Numbered from the stretch's first letter, positions 1-9,649 are shown. The stretch is DNA of 26,252 bases from Ruminococcaceae bacterium UBA1417 (GCA_002305575.1 DBPP01000001.1:1-26252), one strand, 5' to 3'. Numbers and translations are program-made. Notes: generated by a model not told the origin, from the sequence alone.

Positions 1-4
1 AATC

Positions 5-28
5 GGTGCGGCACGTTGCCGCCGCACC
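5..28 (-). terminator. Possible terminator hairpin after the phosphodiesterase gene
   Basis: GGTGCGGC and GCCGCACC can pair around an 8-nt loop, about 30 nt past the stop codon of the minus-strand phosphodiesterase gene. Any T-tract would lie off the left edge of the window, so termination cannot be confirmed. The bases between this hairpin and the gene are also GC-rich and partly self-complementary. Confidence 0.3.
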
Positions 29-56
29 CCGCGAAGCCGCCGCGGCGCGTTGCCGC

Positions 57-914
57 TTAGTGTTCGTGGCCGTCGGAAATTTCGGGACGGATGTATTCAA
101 AAATGCAGATCGCGCCGGCTGATTTGCACAGCCGGTATTCCTCCGCGCTGCGAATGGTCCAGTTCGCCTCCTGCATCTTCATCGGACCGCAGGCCATGCG
201 GTGGCTGATGTTGTTGCGCGCGTGCAGATCGTACGCCTCAAAATGCGGGCGCGTCAAGACGTTCGTCCACAGATTTCGCACGAAAAACGCTTTGACAGCC
301 CCGGCGCATTCCGGCTCTTTGCCCGTGAAATGCATCATCAGCTGGCCGCGCAGCACGTGCGGATGGTATTTCTTAAACCACGCCACAATTTTCGGATCGA
401 ACGATTCAATGCAGTAATCGCCCTTGTAATCCTTCAGAATCTCCCAGACCAGCGGGCAGAGAATATCCACCGGGTCGTAGGGCTTGAGCTCAATGATCAG
501 CGGCACCTTGCCGCCCACCACCGTCAGCGCCTCGGAAAAAAGCGGGATGCGCTCGTTCGTCTTGCCCAGGCGGTACTCCTTGAGCTGCTTGTAGCTCAAA
601 TTGCCGATCGAAACGTCCGCGCCGCACATGCGCTTGAGGCTGCGGTCATGGTGCACAACCACCTTTTTGTCGCGTGTAAGCTGCAAATCCCACTCAATGC
701 CGTACCCCGCCTTTACCGCCGCACGGAACGCGGCAAGCGAGTTTTCCGGTACGGAAAGATCCTTTTCATGTAGACCGCGGTGCGCATAGTCGCAGCGCAT
801 AAACCTGTAAAAATCCCCGCGCGGCCGCGCCGGCGCAATGCAGTACAGCCAGGCCAGAAGGAAAAGCACGAGCAGTCCGGCGAGGACGCCCAGCGTTATC
901 CATAAAGCTTCCAT
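57..914 (-). CDS. Membrane-anchored glycerophosphodiester phosphodiesterase
   Basis: Hydrolyses glycerophosphodiesters to glycerol-3-phosphate and an alcohol. The 285-residue product has one N-terminal membrane segment (about residues 5-25), so the catalytic domain is probably anchored at the membrane. GDPD family residues are visible: His45-Arg46 in AHRGL, Glu57-Asn58 in PENS, Glu74 and Asp76 in EWDLQ, and a His at 88/89 in VVHHD, which fit the metal-binding and acid/base positions of the TIM-barrel family. I chose the ATG at 914 because AGGAAG lies just upstream and the membrane segment follows directly; the longer open frame adds only non-conserved residues. It lies 31 nt downstream of the AraC regulator gene on the same strand and may share its transcript. 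Glycerol-3-phosphate released here could feed the GlpA-like enzyme at 11733, but that link is inference. Confidence 0.9.
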   Translation of the reverse strand: MEALWITLGVLAGLLVLFLLAWLYCIAPARPRGDFYRFMRCDYAHRGLHEKDLSVPENSLAAFRAAVKAGYGIEWDLQLTRDKKVVVHHDRSLKRMCGADVSIGNLSYKQLKEYRLGKTNERIPLFSEALTVVGGKVPLIIELKPYDPVDILCPLVWEILKDYKGDYCIESFDPKIVAWFKKYHPHVLRGQLMMHFTGKEPECAGAVKAFFVRNLWTNVLTRPHFEAYDLHARNNISHRMACGPMKMQEANWTIRSAEEYRLCKSAGAICIFEYIRPEISDGHEH

Positions 915-945
915 AAATTCAACTTCCTTTCTCCTTCTCTTATGC

Positions 946-1821
946 TCAGCCCTTCCGGTATTTGGAGGGCGTGATGCCAAAGCTTTCGCGGAATACCTCG
1001 ATGAAATAGCTCACGCTGTTGAAGCCGCAGTCCATCGCGATGTCCAGTACGCGCTTGTTGGAGTTTGCCAGCTGGTCCGCCGCATGCGTCAGGCGCACGC
1101 CGTTGATGAACTGCACCGGCGTCTTCAGCGTGTACTGCTTGAATACGCGGCAGAAATGCCCCTCGCTCATGCCGGCGATTTCCGAGAGCCCGTCAATCGT
1201 TAGCGCCGTGCGGTAATTCGCCTGAATGTACTGGATCGCTTTCTTGATGCTCGCCGCCGCCGCGCCGTGGCGCTGGGCGCCGTCCGCGGTTTCACCGTTT
1301 TCCACAAGCGCGCCGAAGGCCAGAACCATCTGTGCCTTCGCGGCAAATTCAAAGAACGCCGGGCGGTCCTGCAACAACGTGTAGATTTCGTCGAAGGCCG
1401 GCGCAATGCGATCGTGCAGAGGCATCCCCACGCGAATCAGACTCGGCAGACGCAGCTCGCCGTTCATCACCGGCGAAACATATTTTACGCGGAGAATATC
1501 GTTCGTCGTGCCGCACAGGTAGTCCGGGCTGAATACGATCGCCCGGAAAAACAGGTCGCGCGCGTTGTCCGCCGGGATGACGGCGTGCAGCTCCCCGCTG
1601 TTGAAAAAGGCGATGTCCCCCTTGTGCGCCTCAAAAAGCGAGGTGCCGCACTGGATGGTCACCGTGCCGCGCATCACGCAGAAGAGTTCCATTTCACTGT
1701 GCCAGTGACAGTCCACCGAAGAAAAGCCGTCCTCCGGGCCGATGCAGTACTGCACGATCGGCAACAGCTCATCCCCGTGCCGGCGGGATTCCTTCATGTT
1801 TTTAAATTCGCTTGTGTTCAT
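946..1821 (-). CDS. AraC family transcriptional regulator with cupin sensor domain
   Basis: The 291-residue protein has an N-terminal AraC-type cupin domain (about residues 30-110, with His39, His41 and Glu43 around HWHSEME) and a C-terminal double helix-turn-helix of about 100 residues. That domain starts near IQANYRTALTIDGLSEIAG and ends with the typical FGITPSKYRKG. Such proteins usually sense a sugar and activate a neighbouring operon. The gene is divergent from the GH31 alpha-xylosidase, its most likely target (inference). The ATG at 1821 has GGAAAGG about 11 nt upstream; an in-frame GTG at 1830 is possible but would sit too close to that site. The phosphodiesterase gene follows 31 nt downstream. 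Confidence 0.9.
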   Translation of the reverse strand: MNTSEFKNMKESRRHGDELLPIVQYCIGPEDGFSSVDCHWHSEMELFCVMRGTVTIQCGTSLFEAHKGDIAFFNSGELHAVIPADNARDLFFRAIVFSPDYLCGTTNDILRVKYVSPVMNGELRLPSLIRVGMPLHDRIAPAFDEIYTLLQDRPAFFEFAAKAQMVLAFGALVENGETADGAQRHGAAAASIKKAIQYIQANYRTALTIDGLSEIAGMSEGHFCRVFKQYTLKTPVQFINGVRLTHAADQLANSNKRVLDIAMDCGFNSVSYFIEVFRESFGITPSKYRKG

Positions 1822-1884
1822 CGCAAACACCGCCTTTCCGCCGAGACCGCGTCAAAATCGTTATAAAAATCGATGAATTTCTGG

Positions 1885-1913
1885 TAGACAATATTTGTGC
1901 CAGCGTTTATACT
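1885..1913 (+). promoter_or_regulatory. Sigma-A type promoter of the alpha-xylosidase gene
   Basis: TAGACA (1885-1890) and TATACT (1908-1913) are separated by 17 bp. The start site should fall near 1920, about 70 nt before the alpha-xylosidase ATG. The -35 lies inside TGGTAGACAAT, an 11-mer that recurs in the potABCD leader. Confidence 0.6.
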
Positions 1914-1924
1914 TATCATAGAGC

Positions 1925-1945
1925 ACTTGCGGTAAAAGCGCAAGT
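1925..1945. repeat. Inverted repeat in the AraC / alpha-xylosidase intergenic region
   Basis: ACTTGCG (1925-1931) and CGCAAGT (1939-1945) form a 7-bp inverted repeat with a 7-nt spacer. It lies just downstream of the predicted transcription start of the alpha-xylosidase gene. It could be an operator or a leader hairpin. AraC activators usually bind direct repeats upstream of the -35, so its role is open. Confidence 0.4.
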
Positions 1946-1989
1946 ACAAATCACGGATTTTTGTAATTTTTTTGAAAGGCAGTGAGCTT

Positions 1990-4392
1990 ATGAAGTTTAC
2001 CAAAGGCTACTGGGTCAACCGTCACGGCGTGACAAACGCCGACGCGGTCCAGGTGAGAGAGGTCAAGATCGAGCAGGATCGCGTATATCTGTATACGGTT
2101 CCCTATGCGATGGACATGCGCGCCATGGGCGGCCCGGTACTCGAAATGTTCATCTCCTCTCCCCAGCCGGACATCATTCGTCTGGAGGCCAATCACTTTA
2201 TGGGCAGCAACCAGAAAATGCCCGCGTTTGAGCTGAACGACCTGCATTGCGCGCTTGAGGTGGAGGATACCCCCGCATCCGTCACGATCAAGAGCGGCGA
2301 CACAAAACTCGTCGTCACGAAGAACCCCTGCGATTTCACGTATTACTACAAGGATAAGAAGCTCACGAGCATCGGCAACCGCTTTGGCAACGCGATGATC
2401 AGCACGATCCGCACCGAGGACGACCACTACCTCAACAACCAGATGGAGATCGGCCTTGCAAACGAGAAAAACGTGCCGATCAAGACGAACAACTTCATGC
2501 GCGTGCAGATGGACCTCGACATCGGCGAGAAGGTCTACGGCCTCGGCGAGCGCTTCACACCGTTCATCAAGAACGGCCAGAGCGTCGAAACCTGGAATGA
2601 GGACGGCGGCACCTGCTCCGAAATCTCCTACAAGAGCATCCCCTTCTACATCACGAACCGCAACTACGGCGTGCTCGTCAACGATCCGGGCCCGGTTTCC
2701 TATGAAATCTGCTCCGAGCAGGTCACGCGCGTGCAGTTCTCCGTGCCCGGCGAAAAGATCGACTTCATGGTCGTCGGCGGCGCCAGCATGAAGCAGGTGC
2801 TCGAAAACTACACAAACCTTTCCGGCAAGCCCGCCCTGCCGCCGGCATGGACCTTCGGCCTGTGGCTGACCTCCTCGTTCACGACAAAATACGACGAGGA
2901 AACCGTCATGGAGTTTGTCAACGGCATGCAGGAGCGGAAGATCCCACTGCACGTGTTCCACTTCGACTGCTACTGGATGAAGGAAAACGAGTGGTGCAAC
3001 TTCAACTGGGATCAGGCCATGTTCCCGGACATCGACCACCAGCTCCAGGTCATGAAGAACGAAAAGCACCTGAAGATCTGCGTTTGGATCAACTCCTACA
3101 TCGGCCAGAAATCCCCGCTCTTCAAGGAAGCGAAGGAAAACGGCTATCTGCTCCACCGCCCGAACGGCGACGTCTGGCAGGGCGACCTGTGGCAGGCCGG
3201 CATGGGCATCGTGGACTTCACAAACCCGGACGCCTGCAAGTGGTACCAGTCGAAGCTGCGGAAGCTGCTCGACCAGGGCGTCGATTGCTTCAAGACCGAT
3301 TTCGGCGAAAGAATCCCGGTGGACGTCGTCTACTACGACGGCAGCGATCCGCTGCGCATGCACAACTACTACACATACCTCTACAACAAGTGCGTGTTTG
3401 AACTGCTCGAGGAATACAAGGGCAAGAACGAGGCCTGCCTCTTCGCGCGCAGCGCGACGGTTGGCGGCCAGAAATTCCCGGTGCACTGGGGTGGCGACTG
3501 CTCCTCGAACTACGCTTCGATGTCCGAATCCCTGCGCGGCGGCCTCTCGCTGTGCCTCTCCGGCTTCGGCTTCTGGAGCCACGATATGAGCGGCTTCGAG
3601 GGCACGGCGCCGGCGGACGTCTACAAGCGCTGGGCAGCGTTCGGCCTGCTCTCCACGCATTCGAGACTCCACGGCTCCAATTCCTACCGCGTGCCGTGGC
3701 TGTTCAGCAAGGAAGGCGAGCAGAACGGCGAAGAGTCCGTCGCGGTCGTCAAGAAGTTCTCCGAATTCAAGTGCACGCTGATGCCGTACATGTTCTCCGC
3801 CGCGGTCAACACGCACAAGACCGGCGTGCCGACGATGCGCGCCATGGTGCTCGAATTCCCGGATGAGATCCCGTGCGAGGATCTCGATCGCCAGTACATG
3901 CTCGGCGACAGCCTGCTCGTCGCGCCGGTGTTCTCGAAGGACGGCGACGTCACCTACTACCTGCCGGAGGGCAAGTGGACGCACATGTTCTCGAACGAGA
4001 CGAAGGTCGGCGGCCGCTGGATGCGCGAAAACTACGACTTCTTCTCCCTGCCGCTGCTCGCGCGCGAAAATTCGATCATTGCAATCGGCGCGAACGACCA
4101 GCAGCCGGATTACGACTTCGGCAAGGATCTGACGCTCCACGTGTTCGAGCTTTCGGACAAGGCGTCGGCAAAAGTCTGCGACAGCCGCGGCAACGACATG
4201 CTCTCCGTCTGCGCGAAGAACGAGGGCGGCAAGGTCACGATCCATTTTGAAGGCCGCGCGGAAGGCCTGAAGGTGCTGCTGCGCAATGTGACGTCCGTCT
4301 CGAACCTCACGGGTGCGACGGCCTCCCAGCACGCGCTGGGCACGCTGCTGACCGTCAACGCGGACCTCGGCGACGTCACCTACACGATCTGA
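1990..4392 (+). CDS. yicI: GH31 alpha-xylosidase (YicI type)
   Basis: Releases alpha-linked xylose from the non-reducing end of xyloglucan oligosaccharides such as isoprimeverose. No signal peptide is visible, so it acts in the cytoplasm on imported sugars. At 800 residues it is close to E. coli YicI (772). Motifs match YicI closely: Asp437 in FKTDFGERIP is the expected nucleophile, Asp503 in HWGGDCSSNY the acid/base, and LSGFGFWSHDMSGFEG follows as in GH31. The N-terminal beta-sandwich, TIM barrel and C-terminal beta domains appear complete. I chose the ATG at 1990 (MKFTKGYW), with AAAGG 10 nt upstream; a TTG at 1972 would overlap that site. It has its own promoter and terminator and is divergent from the AraC regulator. 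A xylulokinase gene lies 5.6 kb downstream, but no xylose isomerase is in the window. Confidence 0.93.
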   Translation: MKFTKGYWVNRHGVTNADAVQVREVKIEQDRVYLYTVPYAMDMRAMGGPVLEMFISSPQPDIIRLEANHFMGSNQKMPAFELNDLHCALEVEDTPASVTIKSGDTKLVVTKNPCDFTYYYKDKKLTSIGNRFGNAMISTIRTEDDHYLNNQMEIGLANEKNVPIKTNNFMRVQMDLDIGEKVYGLGERFTPFIKNGQSVETWNEDGGTCSEISYKSIPFYITNRNYGVLVNDPGPVSYEICSEQVTRVQFSVPGEKIDFMVVGGASMKQVLENYTNLSGKPALPPAWTFGLWLTSSFTTKYDEETVMEFVNGMQERKIPLHVFHFDCYWMKENEWCNFNWDQAMFPDIDHQLQVMKNEKHLKICVWINSYIGQKSPLFKEAKENGYLLHRPNGDVWQGDLWQAGMGIVDFTNPDACKWYQSKLRKLLDQGVDCFKTDFGERIPVDVVYYDGSDPLRMHNYYTYLYNKCVFELLEEYKGKNEACLFARSATVGGQKFPVHWGGDCSSNYASMSESLRGGLSLCLSGFGFWSHDMSGFEGTAPADVYKRWAAFGLLSTHSRLHGSNSYRVPWLFSKEGEQNGEESVAVVKKFSEFKCTLMPYMFSAAVNTHKTGVPTMRAMVLEFPDEIPCEDLDRQYMLGDSLLVAPVFSKDGDVTYYLPEGKWTHMFSNETKVGGRWMRENYDFFSLPLLARENSIIAIGANDQQPDYDFGKDLTLHVFELSDKASAKVCDSRGNDMLSVCAKNEGGKVTIHFEGRAEGLKVLLRNVTSVSNLTGATASQHALGTLLTVNADLGDVTYTI

Positions 4393-4420
4393 GTTTAAGG
4401 CCATAAGTCATACAAAATAC

Positions 4421-4466
4421 GCCGGCGGGCCGCTCCCTGCACAGGGAGGCCCGCCGGCCATTTTTT
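4421..4466 (+). terminator. Rho-independent terminator of the alpha-xylosidase gene
   Basis: A long GC-rich stem (GCCGGCGGGCC pairing with GGCCCGCCGGC, continued by CTCCCTG with CAGGGAG) is followed by CA and six T residues. It starts 29 nt after the stop codon. Confidence 0.9.
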
Positions 4467-4477
4467 GTGTTCCCGAC

Positions 4478-4512
4478 AAAAAAAGAGGACGGCCATGCGG
4501 CTGTCCTCTTTT
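4478..4512 (-). terminator. Terminator of the DUF1858 gene, possibly bidirectional
   Basis: GAGGAC (4485-4490) pairs with GTCCTC (4503-4508) around GGCCATGCGGCT. The stem is flanked by A runs on one side and T runs on the other. On the minus strand it is followed by seven T residues, 15 nt past the DUF1858 stop codon. The plus-strand copy has only four T residues. Confidence 0.8.
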
Positions 4513-4526
4513 GCATTTTGCTTTGC

Positions 4527-4733
4527 TTACGCCTTCTTGCTCTTGAGATACTCCTGGATCGAAGCGAACACCTCGTCGACATTCAGGCCGTGCACGGCGC
4601 AGGCGTCCTCGAGGGATTCGTGGATGGAGGACGGGCAACCGACGCAGTGCATGCCGGACTGCATCAGGACGTACGCAATGCCGCGGTCGTAATCGAGCAT
4701 TTCACCCATGGTGGTCTTTTTCGTGATTTCCAT
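4527..4733 (-). CDS. DUF1858 redox-disulfide domain protein
   Basis: A 68-residue protein of the DUF1858 family, also known as the hybrid-cluster-protein-associated disulfide domain. The hallmark Cys30-x-x-Cys33 sits in SGMHCVGCPSS, and Cys45 follows. The fold is small and helical. Family members often accompany hybrid cluster protein or other anaerobic redox enzymes, but the exact role is not established, and no partner is adjacent here. The ATG at 4733 is preceded by AGAAAGGA at about 8 nt. The gene stands alone, with a terminator on its 3' side and the potD terminator upstream. Confidence 0.85.
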   Translation of the reverse strand: MEITKKTTMGEMLDYDRGIAYVLMQSGMHCVGCPSSIHESLEDACAVHGLNVDEVFASIQEYLKSKKA

Positions 4734-4851
4734 AAGAATTTTCCTTTCTGCACAGAATGGATTTGTTTTCAGTTTGGCGCGTGCGGCGGCAAATATTCCG
4801 TCCCACGCATTCTATACCTTTCTAGTATACAATACTCTTTGGAAGAAAGCA

Positions 4852-4882
4852 AGAGAAAAAGGGCGGAAAAACCGCCCTTTCC
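4852..4882 (-). terminator. Terminator of the potABCD operon
   Basis: On the minus strand AAAGGGCGG pairs with CCGCCCTTT around a short T-rich loop, followed by more T residues. It starts about 17 nt past the potD stop codon. Confidence 0.85.
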
Positions 4883-4897
4883 GTATTTTTTGTCCGA

Positions 4898-6028
4898 TCA
4901 GTTGCCGGTGGCGGCCTGGAACTCGGTCCAGATCTTCGTATGCGCTTCCTCAGCCTCGGCGGAGATGTTCTGAATCATCTCGGTGTCGCCGGTGAAATCC
5001 TCGGGCAGCGTCAGGAAGGACTTGTATTCCTCGTTGATGTACGCCTCTGCCGCGCTGTTCGTGCAGTAGTAGCCGAGATACTCGAAGCACTGCGCCGCGG
5101 TTTCCGGGTCGAGGATATACTCGATGAACTTGTAGGCGGCGTCGCTGTGCGGCGCGTTGCTCGGAATGAACATGCCCATGATGCCGAAGCCGATGCCCTC
5201 GGTCGGGTACACGACCTTCAGCTCCGGGTTTGCGAGCATCGCCATCGTGACCTGCGAGGTATACATGACGGCCGCGCCGATTTCCCCGGAAATGAGGTCA
5301 TCCTGAATATTGTCGTCCTTGATCAGGCGGATGTTCGGCGCAAGCTCGAGCATCTTTTTGCCGGCTTCCTCAATGACGGCCACATCCTCGGTGTTGTAGC
5401 TCTCGCCCATCACCTTGAGCGCCATGCCGTTCATGACGCGGAAATTGCTCGTGATGCCGATGTTCGACGCGAGCGACGGGTCCCACAGATCGGCATAGCC
5501 CGTGATCTCGATGTCCACGGCGTTCGGGTCGTAGACGATCGTCTGCACGCCGGCGCCGTACGGCACGGTGTATTTGTCCTCGGGGTCGAAGAACTGGCCC
5601 TGATAGATCGGGTTCACGTTGCCGATGGACGGCAGCTGCGTTTTATCCAGCTCGGTGACGAGGCCCTCGGCGATCGCCGTCTCGATGATGTAGTCGTCCG
5701 CGATGACCAGGTCGTAGTCGCCGCCTTCGGCCGCCTCGAGCTTCGCGAGCATCGTTTCATCGGTGTCAAAGTTTACGTAGTTCACCCGGATGCCGGTGTC
5801 GGCTTCAAAGGCGTCGAGCACTTCCTGCGGGAACATGGATTCCCACGTGTAGAGCACGAGCTCCGTAGAGCCTTCGGCGTCCCCTGTGGAGGTTTCATCG
5901 GCGGAAGCGGAGGTGTTGTCTGCCGCGCCGGAGGGATCCGTCGTGCTGCCCGTCTCGCCGTTGCCGCAGGCCGCGAGCGAAGCGACCAGCAAGGCCAGAG
6001 CCAGAATGGATGCCAATACTTTTCTCAT
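4898..6028 (-). CDS. potD: Spermidine/putrescine ABC transporter substrate-binding lipoprotein
   Basis: The 376-residue product is an extracytoplasmic binding protein of the PotD/PotF type. A lipoprotein signal peptide ends at Cys21 (LVASLAAC), followed by an acidic, Ser/Thr-rich linker to about residue 55. The mature domain begins LVLYTWESMFPQEVLDAFE and contains ANIGITSNFRVM- and YTSQVTMAM-type segments typical of polyamine-binding proteins. It is the last gene of potA-B-C-D, 50 nt after potC, with AAGGAAGGGAAG just upstream of the ATG and a strong terminator downstream. Whether spermidine or putrescine is preferred cannot be told from the sequence. Confidence 0.93.
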   Translation of the reverse strand: MRKVLASILALALLVASLAACGNGETGSTTDPSGAADNTSASADETSTGDAEGSTELVLYTWESMFPQEVLDAFEADTGIRVNYVNFDTDETMLAKLEAAEGGDYDLVIADDYIIETAIAEGLVTELDKTQLPSIGNVNPIYQGQFFDPEDKYTVPYGAGVQTIVYDPNAVDIEITGYADLWDPSLASNIGITSNFRVMNGMALKVMGESYNTEDVAVIEEAGKKMLELAPNIRLIKDDNIQDDLISGEIGAAVMYTSQVTMAMLANPELKVVYPTEGIGFGIMGMFIPSNAPHSDAAYKFIEYILDPETAAQCFEYLGYYCTNSAAEAYINEEYKSFLTLPEDFTGDTEMIQNISAEAEEAHTKIWTEFQAATGN

Positions 6029-6078
6029 TTGTCTTCCCTTCCTTTATGGAAATCTATCTGAAACGGCAGGCCGTCAGA

Positions 6079-6888
6079 TTACACGTTTTCAGCCGGTTTT
6101 TTCGGCTTCTTTTCGCGGCCGAGCAGTATGGAAAGGCCGCACAGCAGGATTGTTGCGACGAACATCAGCGTGCACAGCGCGTTGATCTTCGGTGTCACGC
6201 CGGTCTTGAGCTGCGAATAGATCTTGAGCGGCAGCGTGTTCGAATCGACGCCGGTGACAAAGACGCTGATGATCACGTCGTCGAAGCTCATCGCGAACGC
6301 GAGCAGCATGCCCGAGGCGATGGCCGGCGCGATCAGCGGCAGCACGATGTCGAAGAACGCGCGTATTTTTGAAGCGCCGAGGTCGAGCGCGGCCTCCTCC
6401 AGGCTTTTGTCCAGGCCGACGAGCCGCGCCTTCACGAGCATGAAGACGTATGGAATACAGAAAGCCGTGTGCGCGATGATCAGCGTCATCATGCCGAACG
6501 GCAGGCCGATCAGCGAGAAAAACACCATGAAGACCATGCCCAGAATGATTTCCGGAATCATGATCGGCAGCGTGGAAATGTATTCCATCACGCCCTTGCC
6601 GCGCATCTGCACCTTGGAGGAGCCGACCGCGCCGAGCGTGCCGATGACGGCCGCCGCGCACGACGACGCGACGCCGAGAATGATGCTGTTGCGCAGCGAT
6701 TCAAAAAGCGAGCGGTCGCGGAACAGCTCCTCGTACCACTTGAGCGAAAAGCCGTCCCACACGGAGCTGATCTTGCTTTCGTTGAACGAATAGAGGATGA
6801 CGAGCACGATCGGCACGTACATCAAAAGCAAAATCACACCGAGGTAAATGTTCGGAAGATACGTTTTGTTTTTCAATGCGTTTCCCAT
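6079..6888 (-). CDS. potC: Spermidine/putrescine ABC transporter permease PotC
   Basis: A 269-residue integral membrane protein with about six membrane segments, starting LPNIYLGVILLLMYVPIVLVILYSFN. The EAA loop that contacts the ATPase is visible as EEAALDLGASKIRAFFDIVLPLIAPAI in its usual place near the C-terminal third. It pairs with PotB to form the channel for polyamine uptake. It starts 15 nt after the potB stop; the ribosome site AGAAAGG is unusually close to the ATG at 6888. It ends 50 nt before potD. Confidence 0.93.
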   Translation of the reverse strand: MGNALKNKTYLPNIYLGVILLLMYVPIVLVILYSFNESKISSVWDGFSLKWYEELFRDRSLFESLRNSIILGVASSCAAAVIGTLGAVGSSKVQMRGKGVMEYISTLPIMIPEIILGMVFMVFFSLIGLPFGMMTLIIAHTAFCIPYVFMLVKARLVGLDKSLEEAALDLGASKIRAFFDIVLPLIAPAIASGMLLAFAMSFDDVIISVFVTGVDSNTLPLKIYSQLKTGVTPKINALCTLMFVATILLCGLSILLGREKKPKKPAENV

Positions 6889-6903
6889 GCCTTTCTGCGC
6901 CGG

Positions 6904-7757
6904 TTATACGATGCCCTCGAGATCCTTCACGCCGGAAAGCTTCCGGTACAGCGCGATCATCACGCTGGTCAGGATCGTCAGGATCACGGCGAGCGCCGCG
7001 GCAAACGGCCAGTTGTGCGCCTTCATCAGCTGGTTCTGGATCAGGCTGCCGACGAGCACCACCTTGTTGCCGCCGAGAATGTCCGCGATGAAGAACAGGC
7101 CCATCGACGGGATGAACGAAAGAATCACGCCCGAAAGCAGGCCGGGCAGCGTCAGCTTGAGCGTGACCGTCAAAAATGCGCGGATGCGCGAGGCGCCGAG
7201 GTCGCGCGCGGCTTCAATGAGGCTCCAGTCCAGCTTCTCGGCGCTTGAATACACCGAAAAGATCATAAACGGCAGCAGCGCGTACACCATGCCGACCACA
7301 ACGGCCGGGTATGTGTACAGCAGCTTGAGCGGCGCGTCCGTGATGCCGAGCCCCATGAGCATTTTGTCGAAAACGCCGTTGGCGCGGAAAATGATGATCC
7401 AGCCGTACAGGCGGATCAACGAGCTCGTCCAGAACGGGATCATCAAAAGCATCATCGTGCGCTTTTTCCACTTCGCGGTCAGCTTTGCCATGAAGTAGCC
7501 GAACGGGTAGCCGATCAGCATGATCAGCACCGTGCTGATGATCGCAAGCTTGAACGACTCGGCAAACGTCTGCAAATAGACGGGCTCGAGAATATCGAGG
7601 TAGTTTTTCAGCGTAAATTCGCTCGTCACGCCCCACGTTTCGGCGCGCTGCAAAAAGCTCAGGATCACCATATATACGAGCGGTCCCACGATGAAGACGA
7701 GCGTAAACAGGTACAGCGGCAGCAGCATCAGCGCTTCTTTTTTAAACTTCGCACGCT

Positions 7758-7761
<4 letters not shown>
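6904..7761 (-). CDS. potB: Spermidine/putrescine ABC transporter permease PotB
   Basis: A 285-residue membrane permease with six predicted segments and an EAA loop (EAARDLGASRIRAFLTVTLKLTLPG). It forms the heteromeric channel with PotC. I placed the start at the GTG at 7761: GGAGG lies 7 nt upstream and the GTG overlaps the potA stop codon in GTGA. This start gives the expected N-terminus, a short basic stretch followed by LMLLPLYLFTLVFIVGPL. A longer open frame upstream is only the shadow of potA. The overlap predicts translational coupling of potA and potB. Confidence 0.92.
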
Positions 7762-8732
<971 letters not shown>

Positions 8733-8764
8733 GTCCCAACTTCCCTGTAGATTTTTTACTGCAA

Positions 8765-8787
8765 ACCGAATTGTCTACCAATTCGGT
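8765..8787. promoter_or_regulatory. 9-bp palindrome in the potABCD leader, candidate operator
   Basis: ACCGAATTG and CAATTCGGT are perfect inverted repeats separated by 5 nt. They lie about 22-44 bp downstream of the -10 box and 32 nt before the potA start. The placement suits a repressor roadblock. The arms resemble operators of GntR/FadR-type repressors in general form, but no regulator gene is adjacent. A leader RNA hairpin is the alternative. Confidence 0.55.
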
Positions 8788-8808
8788 CTAATTTCCATTT
8801 TAGTTTCG

Positions 8809-8837
8809 ATTATAGGTCATACGCCGCAGTCTGTCAA
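8809..8837 (-). promoter_or_regulatory. Consensus promoter of potABCD
   Basis: On the minus strand TTGACA (8832-8837) and TATAAT (8809-8814) are both exact consensus hexamers with a 17-bp spacer. The -35 lies only 16 bp past the 3' end of the upstream PP-loop ATPase gene. So strong a promoter suggests that control depends on repression, in line with the palindrome downstream. Confidence 0.88.
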
Positions 8838-8852
8838 TGTTTTTGCCGAAAT

Positions 8853-9566
8853 TTATCCCCAGCCGTCAATCCCGGCGCGCTGCATGGCGCCCATCAATTT
8901 CTGTTTCAGATCGGGAAAGCTTTGCTCGAGGTTCTGGATCAGTTCGGCGGTGTCCTGCCGGGCGGTCACGCCGTCGGCCGGGCAGCCGCTTTTCACAACG
9001 GGCAGCGCGAGCCGACGCACGGCGCGGCGGATGTCCGCCTCTTCGCAGAAGACGAGCGGGCGGATCAGGTAGAGGTCCTTGCGTGAAAGGTAGCTCTTCG
9101 GCGAAAAACAGCCGATTTTGCCGCCGTAGAGCAGGTTCATCAGAAACGTCTGCACCGCGTCGTCGTAGTGGTGCCCGAGCGCGATTTTCCCGCACCCGGC
9201 GTCCTTCGCCATGTCGTGCAGGATGCCGCGCCGCATCCGGGCGCACAGGCTGCACGGGTTTTCCTCCTTGCGGTCCTCAAAAATAATTTTGCCGAGGTTT
9301 GTGCGGCGGATGCGGTATTCGATGTCCCACTGCCTGCACAGCGCTTCGACTGCGCCGTAATCCGTCTCCCCGCCGCCGAAGCACGGGTCGGCGGTCAGCG
9401 CCACGACCTCGTAGCGCTTCGGGTAGAACCGCCGCATCATGGCGAGCGCATACAGAAGGTACAAGGAATCCTTTCCGCCGGATACGCCGACCGCGATGCG
9501 GTCCCCCGCGTCGATCATCTCATATTGTTCCGCCGCCGCGCGGACGCGGCCCAGCAAATCGCGCAT
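8853..9566 (-). CDS. TtcA-like PP-loop ATPase (tRNA 2-thiolation family)
   Basis: A 237-residue N-type ATP pyrophosphatase. The PP-loop SGGKDS is at 29-34. Cys105-x-x-Cys108 (PCSLCARMRRG) and Cys195 (SGCPADG) match the three cysteines that hold the [4Fe-4S] cluster in TtcA, the enzyme that makes 2-thiocytidine at tRNA position 32. GHHYDDAVQTFLMNLLYGG is also typical of the family. The ATG at 9566 has GGGAGG 8 nt upstream. Exact substrate is uncertain, since Firmicutes carry several TtcA/TtuA-like proteins. The gene sits alone between the 5S rRNA terminator and the pot promoter. Confidence 0.85.
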   Translation of the reverse strand: MRDLLGRVRAAAEQYEMIDAGDRIAVGVSGGKDSLYLLYALAMMRRFYPKRYEVVALTADPCFGGGETDYGAVEALCRQWDIEYRIRRTNLGKIIFEDRKEENPCSLCARMRRGILHDMAKDAGCGKIALGHHYDDAVQTFLMNLLYGGKIGCFSPKSYLSRKDLYLIRPLVFCEEADIRRAVRRLALPVVKSGCPADGVTARQDTAELIQNLEQSFPDLKQKLMGAMQRAGIDGWG

Positions 9567-9618
9567 CGTGTTTCCTCCCGTTTCCCCGCCGCGGCGCGCC
9601 GCCCGGGGCAAATAAATA

Positions 9619-9649
9619 CAAAAAAAACGACCATCCTATTGGATGACCG
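9619..9649 (-). terminator. Terminator of the 5S rRNA gene
   Basis: On the minus strand a 9-bp stem (CGGTCATCC with GGATGGTCG, two G-T pairs) with loop AATA is followed by eight T residues. It begins 8 nt after the 3' end of 5S rRNA. Confidence 0.88.

Noticed and set aside
1951..4404. An 817-codon open frame antisense to the alpha-xylosidase gene
   Set aside because: It is a by-product of high GC at third codon positions in the sense gene. It has no ribosome site, and its product is low-complexity (Val/Arg/His/Ala-rich).
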